Assembly: GCA_964057225.1 (NCBI GenBank)
Contig: OZ059899.1
Coordinates: forward strand, 6,262,001 to 6,326,000
Length of the DNA stretch: 64,000 nt
Direction of reading: 5' to 3'
Source: Auanema rhodensis
Lineage: Eukaryota; Nematoda; Chromadorea; Rhabditida; Rhabditidae
Position 1 is the first letter of the stretch. Every line of letters begins with the position of its first letter. Below are positions 51,801-64,000 of the stretch, piece after piece. Under the pieces are notes generated by a model. It did no database searches. It saw nothing but the letters and a program-made list of their open reading frames with translations, and was not told the DNA's origin. Both the position numbers and the translations under genes were made by a program.

Positions 51801-54800
51801 ATATGCTTCTTCAACCTGAAATTATAAAAAATAATATTCGATAACTTATTGTTGTTTTCAGCTTAAAAACAAAGCGCTCTCAATAATCCGGACAACAGTC
51901 CGATGGATTTTTTTAAAATCATCACAGCACCCTCAAGCTGTTCTCCAAGTGCATTCAATAGTTATGAAGCTTCTTCTCTTTTCATATATGGTGTGCAATT
52001 TCCGGATTTTTGAAAGAGAACAAAAGTGCAAGTAAATTGGCGACTAGACAGCAGTTCGCCTTCGCCTGTTTCTCTTCTCCTTTTCTGGCTAATTGCCAGA
52101 AAATTTATGAGAAACAAATGAAAACAAATGTGATGAACTAGAAAAACAGGAAAGCTACTTACCGTCCTTCGGTGCGACTTGTGTAATCACACATACTACA
52201 TTGATGATCTCCATGAGTATTCATGTGTGAATTATAGTGGAACTTGGAGTTGGAGCTGAAGCCACAAATGGGGCAAACCAAAGGCATTCCTTGTCCTGTT
52301 GGAGTTGGTACAAGAGATGGACCTAGTCCGGGGGGTCTGCAGAATGATGACGAGGTCGTAGTTGTGGAAATGGACGAAGTTCCAGAGTTGCTAGTAGTAT
52401 TGCTGCTGCTGCTTCCGGCTTGGTCATGAGAGATCGTGCTGGTGCTAGCTTCCTCAGACTTAGGTTGATCGGGATTGCTAAAGGCACTGTTGTTGCTTTG
52501 AACAAATTCATTGCGACTGTCTCCAACGCCAGCAGCTACCAAAGCATCCGTCAGATTGCTGAAGGACTGATGGGAAAAGTTGAGTAGAAGTTTTCTGAAA
52601 ACAAGAGAATTAATGAAACGTCGACAACGTTTGGCTAAAACGATTCAGGGAGATAATCAGCCCTCAAATGTTTTTTCTCTCATCTTGTTGATTGTACTAG
52701 GCTTTGTCAACTAACCAAGTGCCAATACCGTATTCTATCTCTATTCTGATGTCTGTTTCGATGTGTTATGTATGCGTATGTTGAATAGAAGTTGAAATGT
52801 ACTTAGGAAAAATAGACTGGGAACAAGAAGTAAGAGTTTGTTGCTTACTAAAAGACCTTTTCTCTCATTTTTTCGCTCTTTTCTCATCTGCTCTCTCCTT
52901 CACTCAAATAGATTCTGTCTACTACTATCTCGATCATCAATACAACTGCTCTAGTGCCCTCTGTCTAAATTTTCTTTTTTCCTCTTCTCCATCATTATTA
53001 TCGTTGTCATAAACTGTCGAACCACCGCCAAAAAAGGAAAAATAGAAAAAAAATCCCATTCTAGTAATCTATGTGGAAAGCCCTCGTATTCTGTTCATTT
53101 GCACTTGTTTTTCAGCACGTGATTTTCAGATGAGCTCAAAGTGCATTTGGGCAACGGCTTCTGATCAGTCTCTTTTTCTTCTTTCTCTTCTTTTTTGATA
53201 CTTTTCAATCATCTATTTCGCCATGAAATCTTTCTTTCATTCTGCTTCGCACTTTCTATCAATAGAATAAAAAAAGATAAAGGGACATTTTTTTCATCCG
53301 AGGAGAGACGAAGCACCTAGTTTGAATAGGGTCGGAAGCTGAAAGTTCACCCGCCCCTATATTGCTTTCAACTTGAACTATTACTTCCTACTTCGTTGGC
53401 ACTACTATGAATACATAAAACAAAATAAATTTTGTTAGAAAATAGATTGAGGAAGAAAAATTCCATAAAAAAAGAACTTACGATGCTTCTTGATTCTCAC
53501 GATGATCCTCGGCTCCTAACATGTCCATTTTTTCTGGTTCAGCCTCATCTGAAAAGATAAAAAGTACAATGATTCGTTTCAACTAGCTGTTGTTTAGTTA
53601 TAATTTTTAGTTATTTAATTCTTCTTCATATCAGACAGAATAACATCTGCTTAACATCAAAAGCATGAGTTTTAAACTACAGTATATAAGCACGTTTCAG
53701 CACAAAAATAGAAGTTGCACTCGAAAAACCGAAGAGGAGGGCAATAGTCCTTTGAAGGAAAACACTTGGCACACCCAACACATACATACAAACCTTGGTG
53801 TTCCCCGTTCAGTTAACTCTTTTTTCTGCATGTTTTTTCCGTGCAAAACGGAATCTGAGACGAAATTGCTGACACAAATGTCATTAATTACATCGTATGG
53901 TATTCACTAGGATTTTCTTTCTTTTTTCCTCAATTTCTTATATTCACTCCCTTTGTAAGTCCTTATACTGACCTAATAAGCAAGCACGTTTTCAAGCATT
54001 CACCATGCTTTTTCTCACTCTTTTTTTCACGTAGCTCACGTGAAAGTACAGCACACGCAAAGTACACATAAAGTTCATATTTTACTTTTTTTACAATTTG
54101 AGCAAATCACGCAAAACTTCTTTCTATGTTTACTTACCTCTTTCAATTTCTACTTTCACATTGGCTGCTATCCAGTCGGTAGATGTCTTCTGGGGTGAAG
54201 CTTGTTGATGGTCACTTGGCGACACAGCCAAAGCCGGCTGTGGTGTATGAGTTGTCGCTGAGTCCACATCTACATCTATGCTGTCCTCTGTAGGGTCAGA
54301 CTGGCGTTCCATAGCGCCAGCAGGCTCCATTTCGCCGTCTGATGGTGATTGAGAAGCCGAAACATCATATGAAGCAGTATTCTCAGACGATTGTCGTTCC
54401 TCCTAAAAATATATTGTGGTTAGACAATTATCAAAAACACAGAAGGATTAAAAATAGATGTTGGGAAAAGCAAAATGGATATAAAACATTTTTCAAGAAA
54501 GCCAGAGTATTTTATGAAAAAAATAAAAGACTATAAATTAAAGTACATATTCTTTTCAAATAAAGAAAGAAAAACATATTGAAAAACTAATTTTTGTGTT
54601 GATCTACTTTGATTAATCAGAACAAGGGATTACGAAACTGGCTAGAATTACTATAGCTATTTTAAATTTCGTTTCATAATAATGAAAAGAAACATAAATT
54701 TTATTTTAGCTTGATTTTTAATTATAAGAGAGCTCGTACGTGATTTAGCTGTTACTAGTTTTTAAAAATAATTAAGATTACTGGTATAGACGATATACAT

Positions 54801-57800
54801 AAATTTAAAGTTTAAAACAGCTACTGCGGCAAGAGAGACTAGCGAATAATCATAGACAAGAGGCGTGTGCAAATGAGAGGACGGTTCGAGACAGTCCAAT
54901 ATTATGATGACGGCATTAGGGAGGGGTTCCCCCGATTGTTAAAGGACAAATTTAAAACATCAGAACTTTACCTCTTTAAGACTACGATTGCTATATGCTG
55001 GGTCATGATCCATAGCATCATCCTTGTCTATGATTTTAGGCATAATCGGACTTGGCGACGGCAGGGGAGCTGACGTCATGATCGTTCCTAGCTGTGCCAT
55101 AGGACGCGGCACGTCAATCTCGGCGCTTGGACTCCACTTCTCCCAGTCAACTTTCGTGTTATTGTTAGCGGCGCTGGCCCAATCAGTAGCCGAAGTCTGT
55201 TGCCACGGTTGCCTGTAATTTTAAATTAGAGCATTGTTGATAAGGTTCCAAAAAAGGTTGAGTGCAAGTTTTTTTTAGCAAACTTACCGTAAAATTGGCG
55301 GTTGTGGCGCTGTGATTCCGCCCACGAAAGAAGGCGTGAATCGCCAGGCTCCTTGATGTGCCATCGAATGAAAAGCTCCTGGAGCTACACCTTCTATTTG
55401 TCGAGCCTGGAAATAATTGAACTGATAAGATAGTTCTTTATGGTTGAAACTTTTAATAGTCTAAGGACAAAAAGTTATAAGGCTTAACCAAAAATGAATC
55501 AGAATATAAAATGAGAATGAAACGTTAATGAGAAATACAAAAAAGCTTCCGAGTCTTGTTAGGTCATTGCATCTTATGAGCCCGACTAAAGGGCAGACGA
55601 TGAGCTGAGTTCTATACACTTATAATGAACTAGGAGGAAGTGAAGTGAGGACGATGAAAAAAAGCAAAGAACGAATGAATAGTATAAACAGAAATAAATG
55701 TGAGAAAAAGTAATACAAAAATTTAAAAAAAAAAGAAAACAAAAAATAGCCCGAGGCAATAAACGCGATAATGTGGAAAGGTTTCATGTCTCTCCTTAAG
55801 CATTGCCGACGAAAAACAATGGTGAGAGAATGGCAGAAAGGACAGGCTCAGTACAAAAATATAGAGAAATAGAGAGAAAAGGAAAGGGATATAGCTCTAT
55901 GTGGCAACTTGTATGTATATGTGTATGTGCAATTGGCGACAAAAACAGAGGAGGTGCTGCTAAGTTGTTGAGACTTGTTAAAAATGCTCGAAAAGTACAC
56001 AGGCACATACATTGAGCCTGGCTTTTTCAAAATACACATGTTTGTATATAATTATGTCAGCCAAGTACAAAAATAATAGAATTCAGAAGTTAATTTAATG
56101 GAATTACAATGAAGAAGGATTATATTTCAATACGATATGGCTTTCGAATTGTTACAGGAATTCAGCTTGTAAGTCCTGATGAAGCGCCAACTTGCATCTG
56201 CAAATGCGTCAGTAGGCTCGTGACTCACTATGACCACAGGCAACATATAGGCTAAAAACCACAACACAAAAAAACATGAAATCTGAGCAAGAAAGAATAG
56301 GGCAGAGTTACTCAATAGCAAAAATAGCGCCAGGGATACGAAATTAAGGATATTACACACTTTACTGGAAGAATTGAACTCAAGTCAACGGGATTCTGAG
56401 TGCTGAATTTAGAAAAATGCTAAGGGATATAACCTTCCAGAGCTGGACGAATGATTAAGAAAATAGCGCGCAGAAAGGAGAGACGACGGATATGCAACTA
56501 TCTTTGATCAACGAAAAAATATGTGTTGAAAGTGCAGTTGTTGGACTAGCAGAGTGCTGAAAAACAAGCGAGAGACGTAGAAAACGCTGCATATACATAC
56601 ACATACACGACGCGAAGAAGGCGACGACGGCTACGAAGCCGTTGAAGACTTCAACGAGGACAAGCTCTCGGATGCGCGTTACGGATAGGTAATCAACATG
56701 TAAGTAGTGTATTTGGAACACTACGTAAACTTTCTTATTAACTATCATTAACATAATTGCACAGGTGTATTCCAATAAAATTTGTCATGAATCGCCAGTA
56801 CCAGATTAGGTGGGAGGAGACATACAAGTATTAGGAATTTATTTATTTGAAGGAAAAAAAGCAAAAACGAGATGAAACTTCGTCAAGCATTAATAGTTTT
56901 ATTTAAGAAAAATAGGGTAAACGTAGACAGTTCAACTATCAGCCCCGAATTAGAGTACAAGGAAAGAGAAAAAGGTCTGATAAAAGAGCATGATAGAGAA
57001 AAATTGAGAATATAGCAGCTAAGAGGGTACAAGAGAAATGTTGGTAGTAAAAAGTACAAAAAAGTAAGTAAATATTAGAAATAATAGAGCAGGGATGATA
57101 GAGAGAGTGAATAGTGCCAAATATAGTCTGGCTAATCATAATACTAGCAGTTAAAATAGTACCAAGTCCTAATAAAATTGTTCGCAAAGGTAGGTAGTAC
57201 TTAGTTGATCCAAAAAAACGAATAAAGATACTTTCGGATTTAATCAATCTATTAGCGCAACCTCTATATGCTCAAAGTGAAACATGGAGTGTGAAGCTCA
57301 TGAAGCTCGCAAACGGCTGGAACTCAAGCAGGCGGGGCGGAACATGAAGCTGTGCTGGCCGGAAAAGAACTGCCCTTCTAGTACATATAGCCTTCGCCGA
57401 TGGCGACGTGTACTTTGTGTTGGGCAAGGAATAAAACATCAGAAAATTGACGACGAGACGAAAAAGGAATACGAAATGTGAATAAGAAAGCTTGAGCAAA
57501 GCACATCTGATGAAATAATGATGATTTAGAAATCTTCATCAATAGTAGTTCGGAAGTGATGAGCTTCAAAAATGACTCACAGTTCTTATTCGCACCTTCT
57601 ACATGACACGTTCTGTTGGTACAGAGGGCGATGACTACACCACGTCGTCACGTGAATTGAAGGGTTATTTTAGAATTTGGCTTAGCAGGTTGAGGGCGAA
57701 AACAGGGCGAAGGCGGAGAGGACATGTGGCCTATTGGCGCATTTTTTGAATTTCCAAAAAATCATATTCAAAATCAGATCTTAAAAGCTTGTAGAGGTGA

Positions 57801-60800
57801 CAATGATCAAGAAAGCGCCATATGATTCGAACAAATATTTACAAAAACTTTTCAAATGTAGATAAGAAATTTGAGTCTCTTTTGAATAATTAAAACAAAA
57901 AATAGCAGGATCTGAAAGTTCCCCAAGGCAAAGGGCGGAAGAATTAGAGAAGTAGAGAAAGAAATAACTGACATACTACAACAAGGGCAATCCGAAACGA
58001 TGGAAGCAGGACGTCTCCAGACGAGAGAGGTAGTGGAATTCAAGGTTATTCAAGTACTTTTATTAAAAAGAATGAGAATGAAAAAGAGAGGGAGAGAAAA
58101 AAAGAAAGATAAAGATGAAGCACAAATTCAAAAAGAGAATTTTTGAGAGAGTTTGTGATTCTTATTCTCTTGAAGAATATATCTCTCAAAGCAAAGAATT
58201 TAAATGATTGGATTTAGTCTGATGAGTAGATAGCTTGATGAGAAAGACAATAAAGAAACGGAGCTAATCAGAGTACTTCCTATGTACTTAGTTCATCTAA
58301 ACATAATAGAAAAACATCTCCTTCAGGCAATTTCTATTTTCAATTTCTCATTGCACCAAACAACATTGGAAATAGTTCGTTTAACTTTTTGAAAGTTTTT
58401 GCTCTTTTTCTTTTTACCCTCTTCACTTCCTTCATATCATGTAGCTTCGCCCACCTCATTCTGTCTCTCTCTTTCAACAATCTTTTAGTTTTCTCTATTT
58501 TTTTCTTTGCTATAGACAAAAACTATCGTCATCTCATCTGTTTTCTATTTCAATCAACAACATTCTCTCTAAAGTTTTTATTGAGCAGAAAACGAGAAAA
58601 AATTCGTAAGTCATCATCATCATTGCAAAAAATCATTGAAATAATGAAGACAGATTGCTAAAATTACCAAAAAAGAGTTATGGTGATGATAATTCAACTA
58701 TCTAAAGTCAATGATTTAACTTCAAATTTCGATTTGCTTGCCCTGATTATTATGGGTCATCCAATAATATATTTGTATAAAAATGTTTTCTTAGAAAAAC
58801 TCAAGTAAAAAGCTTGCCTAAGGGCTTTCGGATGTGATCTTTGCAATAGCATAGGTTGACCTTTAAGTCCTTGTGTTGTTAACAACATGGTTGAAAGATG
58901 TAAACTAAGCAAATGAAAGTGTGAGGTTTTTTGTTTTGTTTTTTGTTAGACAGATATGTTTCAAGCTTATAAATGTTGCAACGATGTACCCAAGTGTTTT
59001 CTATTTTTAGATTCCCTCCACTCCTCTTCGAACGGGCGAAGATAAGAGAATACGAGAGGTGGAAAAGAGAAAAGTGAATGTCAGATTTTTCAATGCCGGA
59101 TTCTGTTTTTCAGCAGGAAGCCGATGAAGCTATGACGCTTTTTTAGCCGCCGCATAGCGTCCCACAAAACGATAGAAGTCAGTACTTTTCTTGTACTTTG
59201 TATTGACTGATTATGGAATTTTTGACTGAAGGGTGGGGGGAAGGGTAGTATTCCATGCTAACTAAAATTTATATATTTATATTTGGAAAAGAGCATGCTT
59301 TAGAAGGAACTATTTTTAGTAAAGTTCAGAATCAATGAATAAGAGATTTAAAGCACTCGATGTTGTAGTTGAGCAGTTTTTCTGATATAAGATTTACAAA
59401 GAAAACAACAAAAAAAGTTTGAAGAAGAGTAGATAAAATGACACACATTCACATCATTTCTTTCAAAAATAGGGCTTAGCGAATGATGACTATGTTGCTA
59501 ATCTTATATTATTTTCAGTGAAAATGAAATTAAAAAAAAAACGAATGATAGAGTTTTTTCAGCTATGATATGAAGATTCTATTATGTGTTGCGGAGAAAA
59601 GGGCAACTCAGAAAATTCAATCAGAAAAAGGAAACAAACGAAATCTGGTTAGGATGGAGCAGGTGAATATTCAAGCTCACACAGATCATTTGATAAAGCC
59701 CGATATCCTGAATACATTACTAATGACTCCAATTTAAAGATATCATTTGAAAAATTTTCATTTTTTCCATTCACAACGTCATTTTAGTTTTATCAAGCTC
59801 GTAATAGTCTTCCCTCGCTGTCACATAAAATGTTTAGAGAATCGTTGGAATTTGATTGGTCACATGGAAACAGAAAAAATGAAAAAAGCTTTGAATTTTC
59901 ATTAAAACTTATCGAACATTTGCCTGCTACGAGACCACAAATTTCACGCGAAACATCACGTGGATTACCATAGAAGCTCAGGTTTCTCGAAAAGCTCGAG
60001 GAACTCTGAGGACAATATGGAAAGAGCAACATTGGAAGCTCAAACTAAAACTATGATGATGGAGGGTTTTTTTAATTTCGTGATCATTTCAGAGAAAAAA
60101 GAAAAGAAAACAATAAAGAATTCGGAGTCGTAAAAGATAAGGAGAAGCAAGTACACTAGGTGGTTCCCAATGTTTATCATAGTTATAAAGAACATGAAAG
60201 ATACTTATTCTATCATTGTAATGCTGAAAAAAAAACAAAGTTTAATGGCAAAAAAAGTTTTAAGCTGAACCGATATAACGAATGATGCATGAGAAAGTAT
60301 ATTGAAGTAAGAGAAGGAGAACAAGAGCACGAGTGAGAGAGGCACAAACCCTTATTTAAAGAACGTTGTAGAAAGTGCTTAAAGAGCACAATTTTTTTGG
60401 AATTTCCTTTTATTCAAATAAGAAAAAAAGCCCAATAGCTCATCTGACATTTTGAGGGCAATGTCAAATGTAAAAGACATTATGTCTTTATTGACAAGAA
60501 CAGATAGAATAGACAACTGAATGGCTTTTACCTTGATGGAGCAAACAACTCGTCAGATCTATCAACCTACAAGCAGCTGCATATAGTTCTAATATAACTC
60601 CATTATAAATTAGAATATAACAAATAGTTATTCTATCTATCTATCTATATATATATATATTTCTTTTATTCCTATACATATATATATTCAATTCATAATA
60701 TCATATAGACTTAAATAAAAGTATGTATGAGCTCTATGTACTCTTAATTCGTTTTTCTTCTTTCTTTTTTTTGAAAACCACGCACATCGTATGTCGGCAG

Positions 60801-63236
60801 TATTAAGCTCTTTTGACCTTCTCGCCCTTTGTATTTAACTTCCTCAGATATTTTTCTTCTTTTCGCTTTCGACGTTCATTTCTCACCATATCTCACTTAT
60901 GGTCTTTTTCTGTGCCCGAAGCTCTTCTTTTCAATCTATCACAACAGAACTATTATATCTCATGCCAATAAGTATATTGAGTTGGTTATTGGAACAAACA
61001 TACATACATACATAGATTGTCTCTCTTATTTATCTATCTTTCTATATCTATATATAGCATATTTCATTCAAAGACCTGTCCGCTTAAAAGAACAAGACAA
61101 TTTTGAAATAAGAATAGTTTACTTCTTTTGAGTTATTCAACTTTGTTTCAAAAATAAATTCAAAATATCATCAGTAATATTAAATAAAATGATATTTGAA
61201 TGTTTCAAAATATGAAAGAATATGAAATGATTGAAAGAGATCAGAATAACATGAAGCTTAACTATTATAAAAATTTTCAATAGTATTCTGATTTTGTAGT
61301 TGGACTTCTTTTATAAAATAAAAGTAAGAAAAGTGAACATTGGAAGTTGGCAAGCAGTATGATTACATACATACATAGAAAAAAAGAATTTGCCGAAATA
61401 CTAGAGATTGAGCTAAACAAGGAGAATCAGAGAGCCTTCTAGTTGATCAAAGGACTATGAGAATGCGATGAGTTTCAGATGAGGCCTTTCATGAGTCGCC
61501 CTCTCTCCGTTTTTTTCTCATCTCTCGCATTTCTCGATCGCTCTCTGTTATACACGTACACTCCTTTTTTCTATTTCTTTCTCTCTCTCTCTCTCTTTTG
61601 AGCATTCATCCGTTTCTATCATTGCGGGTCCCGTGACTAGTCGATCTTTTAGAGCTTTCAGCTCTTTGAGTTGAAAAAATGCTAAAGTTTTCATGAACCC
61701 CAATTTAGCATTTTTTTAAGAGCTATTCCAATTTAAATTCTGTTTAATTTTCACTTTGTTTATTTATACTTTTTCTAATTCATATTAGTATTGAAAGTTT
61801 GATATATGAGCATCATTCTCATAGGACAATCCTATGAAATGAGAATTGAGAAATACTTTTTGCTCATATTCGTTCTTTTAACATGTCAGAGCTCAAAGAG
61901 CTTCAGCACTTTGAAGAAAGAAATTGCCCGATTAGAGAAGTAGATCTATAAGTTATAGAAAACATTTCGATAATCAAAATACTGATTAACAAACATTTCA
62001 AAGTATATCCTTGTCTACATGTCAAGGAGATTAAGCAAATTATGCTATTTTTAATTTTTATATTGTTCAAATGTTAAAAAATAATATTTTTTAGAGAAAT
62101 AGTTTTAGGAATAAAGTATATTTGATTCATTTTTGTTCATACCCGGAAAAATATTAAACTTATTTAGTTTACTATATATATATATATATTAAATTTTTTA
62201 GGAAATTAAAAGACATACCTGAATTGGCGTATGTGTTGCCAAATGTATCAATGGGTCACACGCTTGCCACGAGCCCTATAATAATATAAAATAAGTTTTT
62301 AAAAAACGAATATGTCTAAAACAATAAAATCAGAGCAAAAAGATAGTTTGAAAACAGAAAAAAAGAAACATATTAAAAAGCAGTATAAATTCTTTTAGAA
62401 AAAAAATGAAACAAAAAAGCAGAATATATTAGAGAATGTAGAGATAACAAAAAAAAAAGATTCTAAGCTAGTCAAGCAATAGAAAAAAAAACGAAAAAAA
62501 ACGAGTGTGATAACACTGTGAAAGTTCCATCCGTAAAAAAACGAATGTCAAAAAAAAAACTGGCTCTTAAAACTCATCTCACCAATGGTTACAATTAGTA
62601 GAAAGAGGCCTTTTTTGCCGATAAAAGTAGCTGATAACTCCTCTCCATAACCAAGCAAATGATCGAGAGAAGAAAAAAGGTATTAGACAGAGAAAAGGTT
62701 GATTAATATATTTTCTGATAAGACCATTTAGGGACACTGTATGTTAAGGGGGGGGGGGGGGGAATAGAGCATTGGGATTGCAAACAGTTCGCAACATTGA
62801 CGCTTGAATGACCAGTGGAAAGCGAATACTGATTGCTGGACATTGAAGACATTGAAGAAATTTATTAAATCTTAATAATCCTTGTCATATTTGGATTCAG
62901 TAAGGAAAGAAAATAGTTAGAATGGTATATGAGCAAAAAAGGGAAACAACGGAACCAATATTCTGAATGGATGGATGCTGCCCACTCTTTTATAAAGGAC
63001 GGGATATAACTATGATGTTTAAAGCTATTGTTCAGAGGTGAAAAAACTTGTAACATCAGCTGATATTTGAATTTACTGTGTATGTTCTCTATATCAGATC
63101 GTAGTACTGTAGATAGGAATAACGAAAAATAAACTGAGGAAGCATTGAATGTCGTTCAAACTGAACGTGAAGCTAAGCTAGATGCACATGCTTGAAAGAT
63201 ACATCTCACCTTCTTGCTTTCTTCAAAGTGAGCCAT
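48877..63236 (-). CDS. hbl-1: Hunchback-like zinc-finger transcription factor HBL-1
   Basis: Fifteen coding exons, about 1075 residues: 63210-63236, 62219-62275, 55288-55406, 54972-55213, 54138-54402, 53482-53548, 52163-52594, 51518-51815, 51016-51471, 50800-50970, 50655-50735, 49960-50607, 49715-49888, 49532-49591 and 48877-49008. Nine C2H2 fingers are seen. An N-terminal pair ([38 protein letters not shown]) comes first. The central hunchback block of four follows ([76 protein letters not shown]). Then one isolated finger ([19 protein letters not shown]) and the C-terminal Ikaros/hunchback pair ([38 protein letters not shown]). HBL-1 controls developmental timing and is repressed by let-7-family miRNAs. 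The start MAHFEESKK has an in-frame TAG upstream. Exon 3 to exon 4 joins out of frame by one base (see findings). Confidence 0.95.
55407..62218 (-). other. 6.8-kb hbl-1 intron
   Basis: Bounded by donor CAATTCAG|gtatg at 62218 and acceptor ttccag before 55406; the flanking 57-base exon and the next exon join in frame. The intron is AT-rich with GC-richer patches near 56580-56680 and 57270-57440 and an inverted-repeat cluster at 61660-61902. No nested gene is supported on either strand. Developmental enhancers would be expected here, but none can be shown from sequence alone. Confidence 0.8.
61660..61902. repeat. Inverted-repeat cluster in the hbl-1 intron (possible foldback/MITE element)
   Basis: Outer arms agctctttgag (61660-61670) and ctcaaagagct (61892-61902) are exact inverted repeats of 11 bases. 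Inside lie a hairpin with a perfect 13-base stem (61674-61686 with 61704-61716) and a second nested hairpin (attctcat 61815-61822 with atgagaat 61839-61846, enclosing catagga/tcctatg). Stacked hairpins bounded by inverted ends resemble foldback or MITE-type elements. Target-site duplications are not evident. Confidence 0.4.
62748..62762. repeat. Poly-G run
   Basis: Fifteen consecutive G residues in the first hbl-1 coding intron; likely of uncertain exact length. Confidence 0.9.
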
Positions 63237-64000
63237 GTGAGGCTGGTCTATCCTCTACGGAACATATGCTGGATCTAGAAACATTTTTATGAAATAGAAA
63301 GCATCAGAGCTCATGGAAGAAAAATCAAGTTATTAAGTCCGAAATCAATGATGCGAGAACGATTGAGTGAAAAAATGCCAAAAAAACCGAAATACAAGGA
63401 GAAAACATAAATTGCTTGTCCGTTTAGGATTAAGAGCAGCTTCATGGGAATTAACGTGACCGACGACAAGAAAAGGGCGGTCCCCATAAAGAAGAAATCC
63501 AATTTAAGGAAGAAATTAGATAAAATTTCAGGAGCCAACGAGGTGCTCTTGGTCCAACCTTTTAGCCGAGTGTTGGTTTCTGTCTCAACTTTCAAAAAAA
63601 AACTTTTCTGTTTAAAAAAACTTCAGCACACGTTTTTGCGCTAGTAAATCGGATTAAATTGAATTGAATGGTGATGACATGAGCATGAGGAAATATTAAA
63701 AAAATGTTGGGAATGAGTCAATTGTGCTGGAAGCGAACATCGGCAGAAGTGGGACGGTAATCAAGAAGACAGTTACGATTAGACAGACGCGGACAATGAA
63801 CCGACGATGAACATTTGCGCAAAACGTCTGTCGGAGCAAAAAATTGTTGAACAAACACCATTTCTTCCGTACTTTGCGTAAAAAGAACAGATTGCAGAAT
63901 TTTGATCAGAAGAAATACGGATTGGTTCAAGCTCGAGATGCTAAAGTGCAGAAACAGCTAAACAGGATATTGTTAATTTGTAGGTAGATAAAGCAACATA
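63237..64000. promoter_or_regulatory. Upstream region and 5'UTR of hbl-1
   Basis: A splice acceptor (tgtttctag) lies about 60 bases upstream of the hbl-1 ATG, so at least one non-coding 5' exon or a trans-spliced leader precedes it. A 70-codon minus-strand open frame at 63718-63930 (ending YRPTSADVRFQHN) is GC-richer than its surroundings but has no recognisable domain; it could belong to a 5' exon. Confidence 0.45.

Noticed and set aside
51531-51827. 98-codon plus-strand open frame inside hbl-1
   Set aside because: Antisense of the Ser/Ala-rich hbl-1 exon; a compositional shadow.
56455-56775. 106-codon minus-strand open frame in the hbl-1 intron
   Set aside because: No splice continuity with hbl-1, no domain, and hydrophobic composition typical of AT-rich random frames.
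57284-57481. Plus-strand frame [20 protein letters not shown] in the hbl-1 intron
   Set aside because: GC-richer and open for 65 codons but without acceptor/donor pairs or a known family; noted only as a GC patch.

Overview
The window looks like nuclear DNA of a nematode. It is AT-rich, its genes are split by introns of mostly 40-50 bases that end in tttcag or tttaag, and several gene starts lie directly behind a bare splice acceptor, as expected for spliced-leader trans-splicing. Several proteins are recognisable: HBL-1 (hunchback-like), FAX-1/NR2E3, VHL, RABL6, NTMT1 and WBP4. The species cannot be named from this. From memory, the C. elegans orthologues hbl-1, fax-1 and vhl-1 are all X-linked, so the window may come from the X-equivalent chromosome element.

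Layout. 1-16147 has no gene I can support; it holds long (GA)n/(CT)n and (TA)n tracts, AT palindromes and a few small GC-richer patches. 16148-33171 is gene-dense. On the minus strand lie WBP4, RABL6 (with a membrane RING-finger gene nested in one intron), NTMT1, a large helical-looking protein and VHL. On the plus strand lie a tail-anchored RING protein and an unrecognised acidic protein. 33385-34989 is a divergent Cys-loop ligand-gated channel subunit (plus strand). 35173-36017 is a secreted ShK-like cysteine-rich protein (minus), followed by a decayed partial duplicate at 36859-37110. 37389-40219 is the nuclear receptor FAX-1/NR2E3 (minus). 40220-43135 is intergenic with two GC-richer islands. 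43136-46184 is a zinc-finger protein built from three repeated modules (minus). 46185-48876 is intergenic plus the hbl-1 3'UTR, with let-7-type seed matches and an (AAT)n tract. 48877-63236 is hbl-1 (minus), with two very short 5' coding exons and a 6.8-kb intron. 63237-64000 is upstream sequence.

How the genes relate. The NTMT1 stop and the RABL6 start are 140 bases apart on one strand, with tattcag touching the RABL6 ATG; this looks like an SL2-type operon. VHL and the gene after it are separated by only 26 bases. The two regulators fax-1 and hbl-1 sit in gene-poor flanks, as developmental transcription factors often do. Nothing in the window is a bacterial-type defence or mobile system. 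The most interesting points are the nested RING gene, the heterochronic-type 3'UTR signals, the triplicated zinc-finger protein, the ShK duplication with stops, and an apparent one-base frame break in hbl-1.
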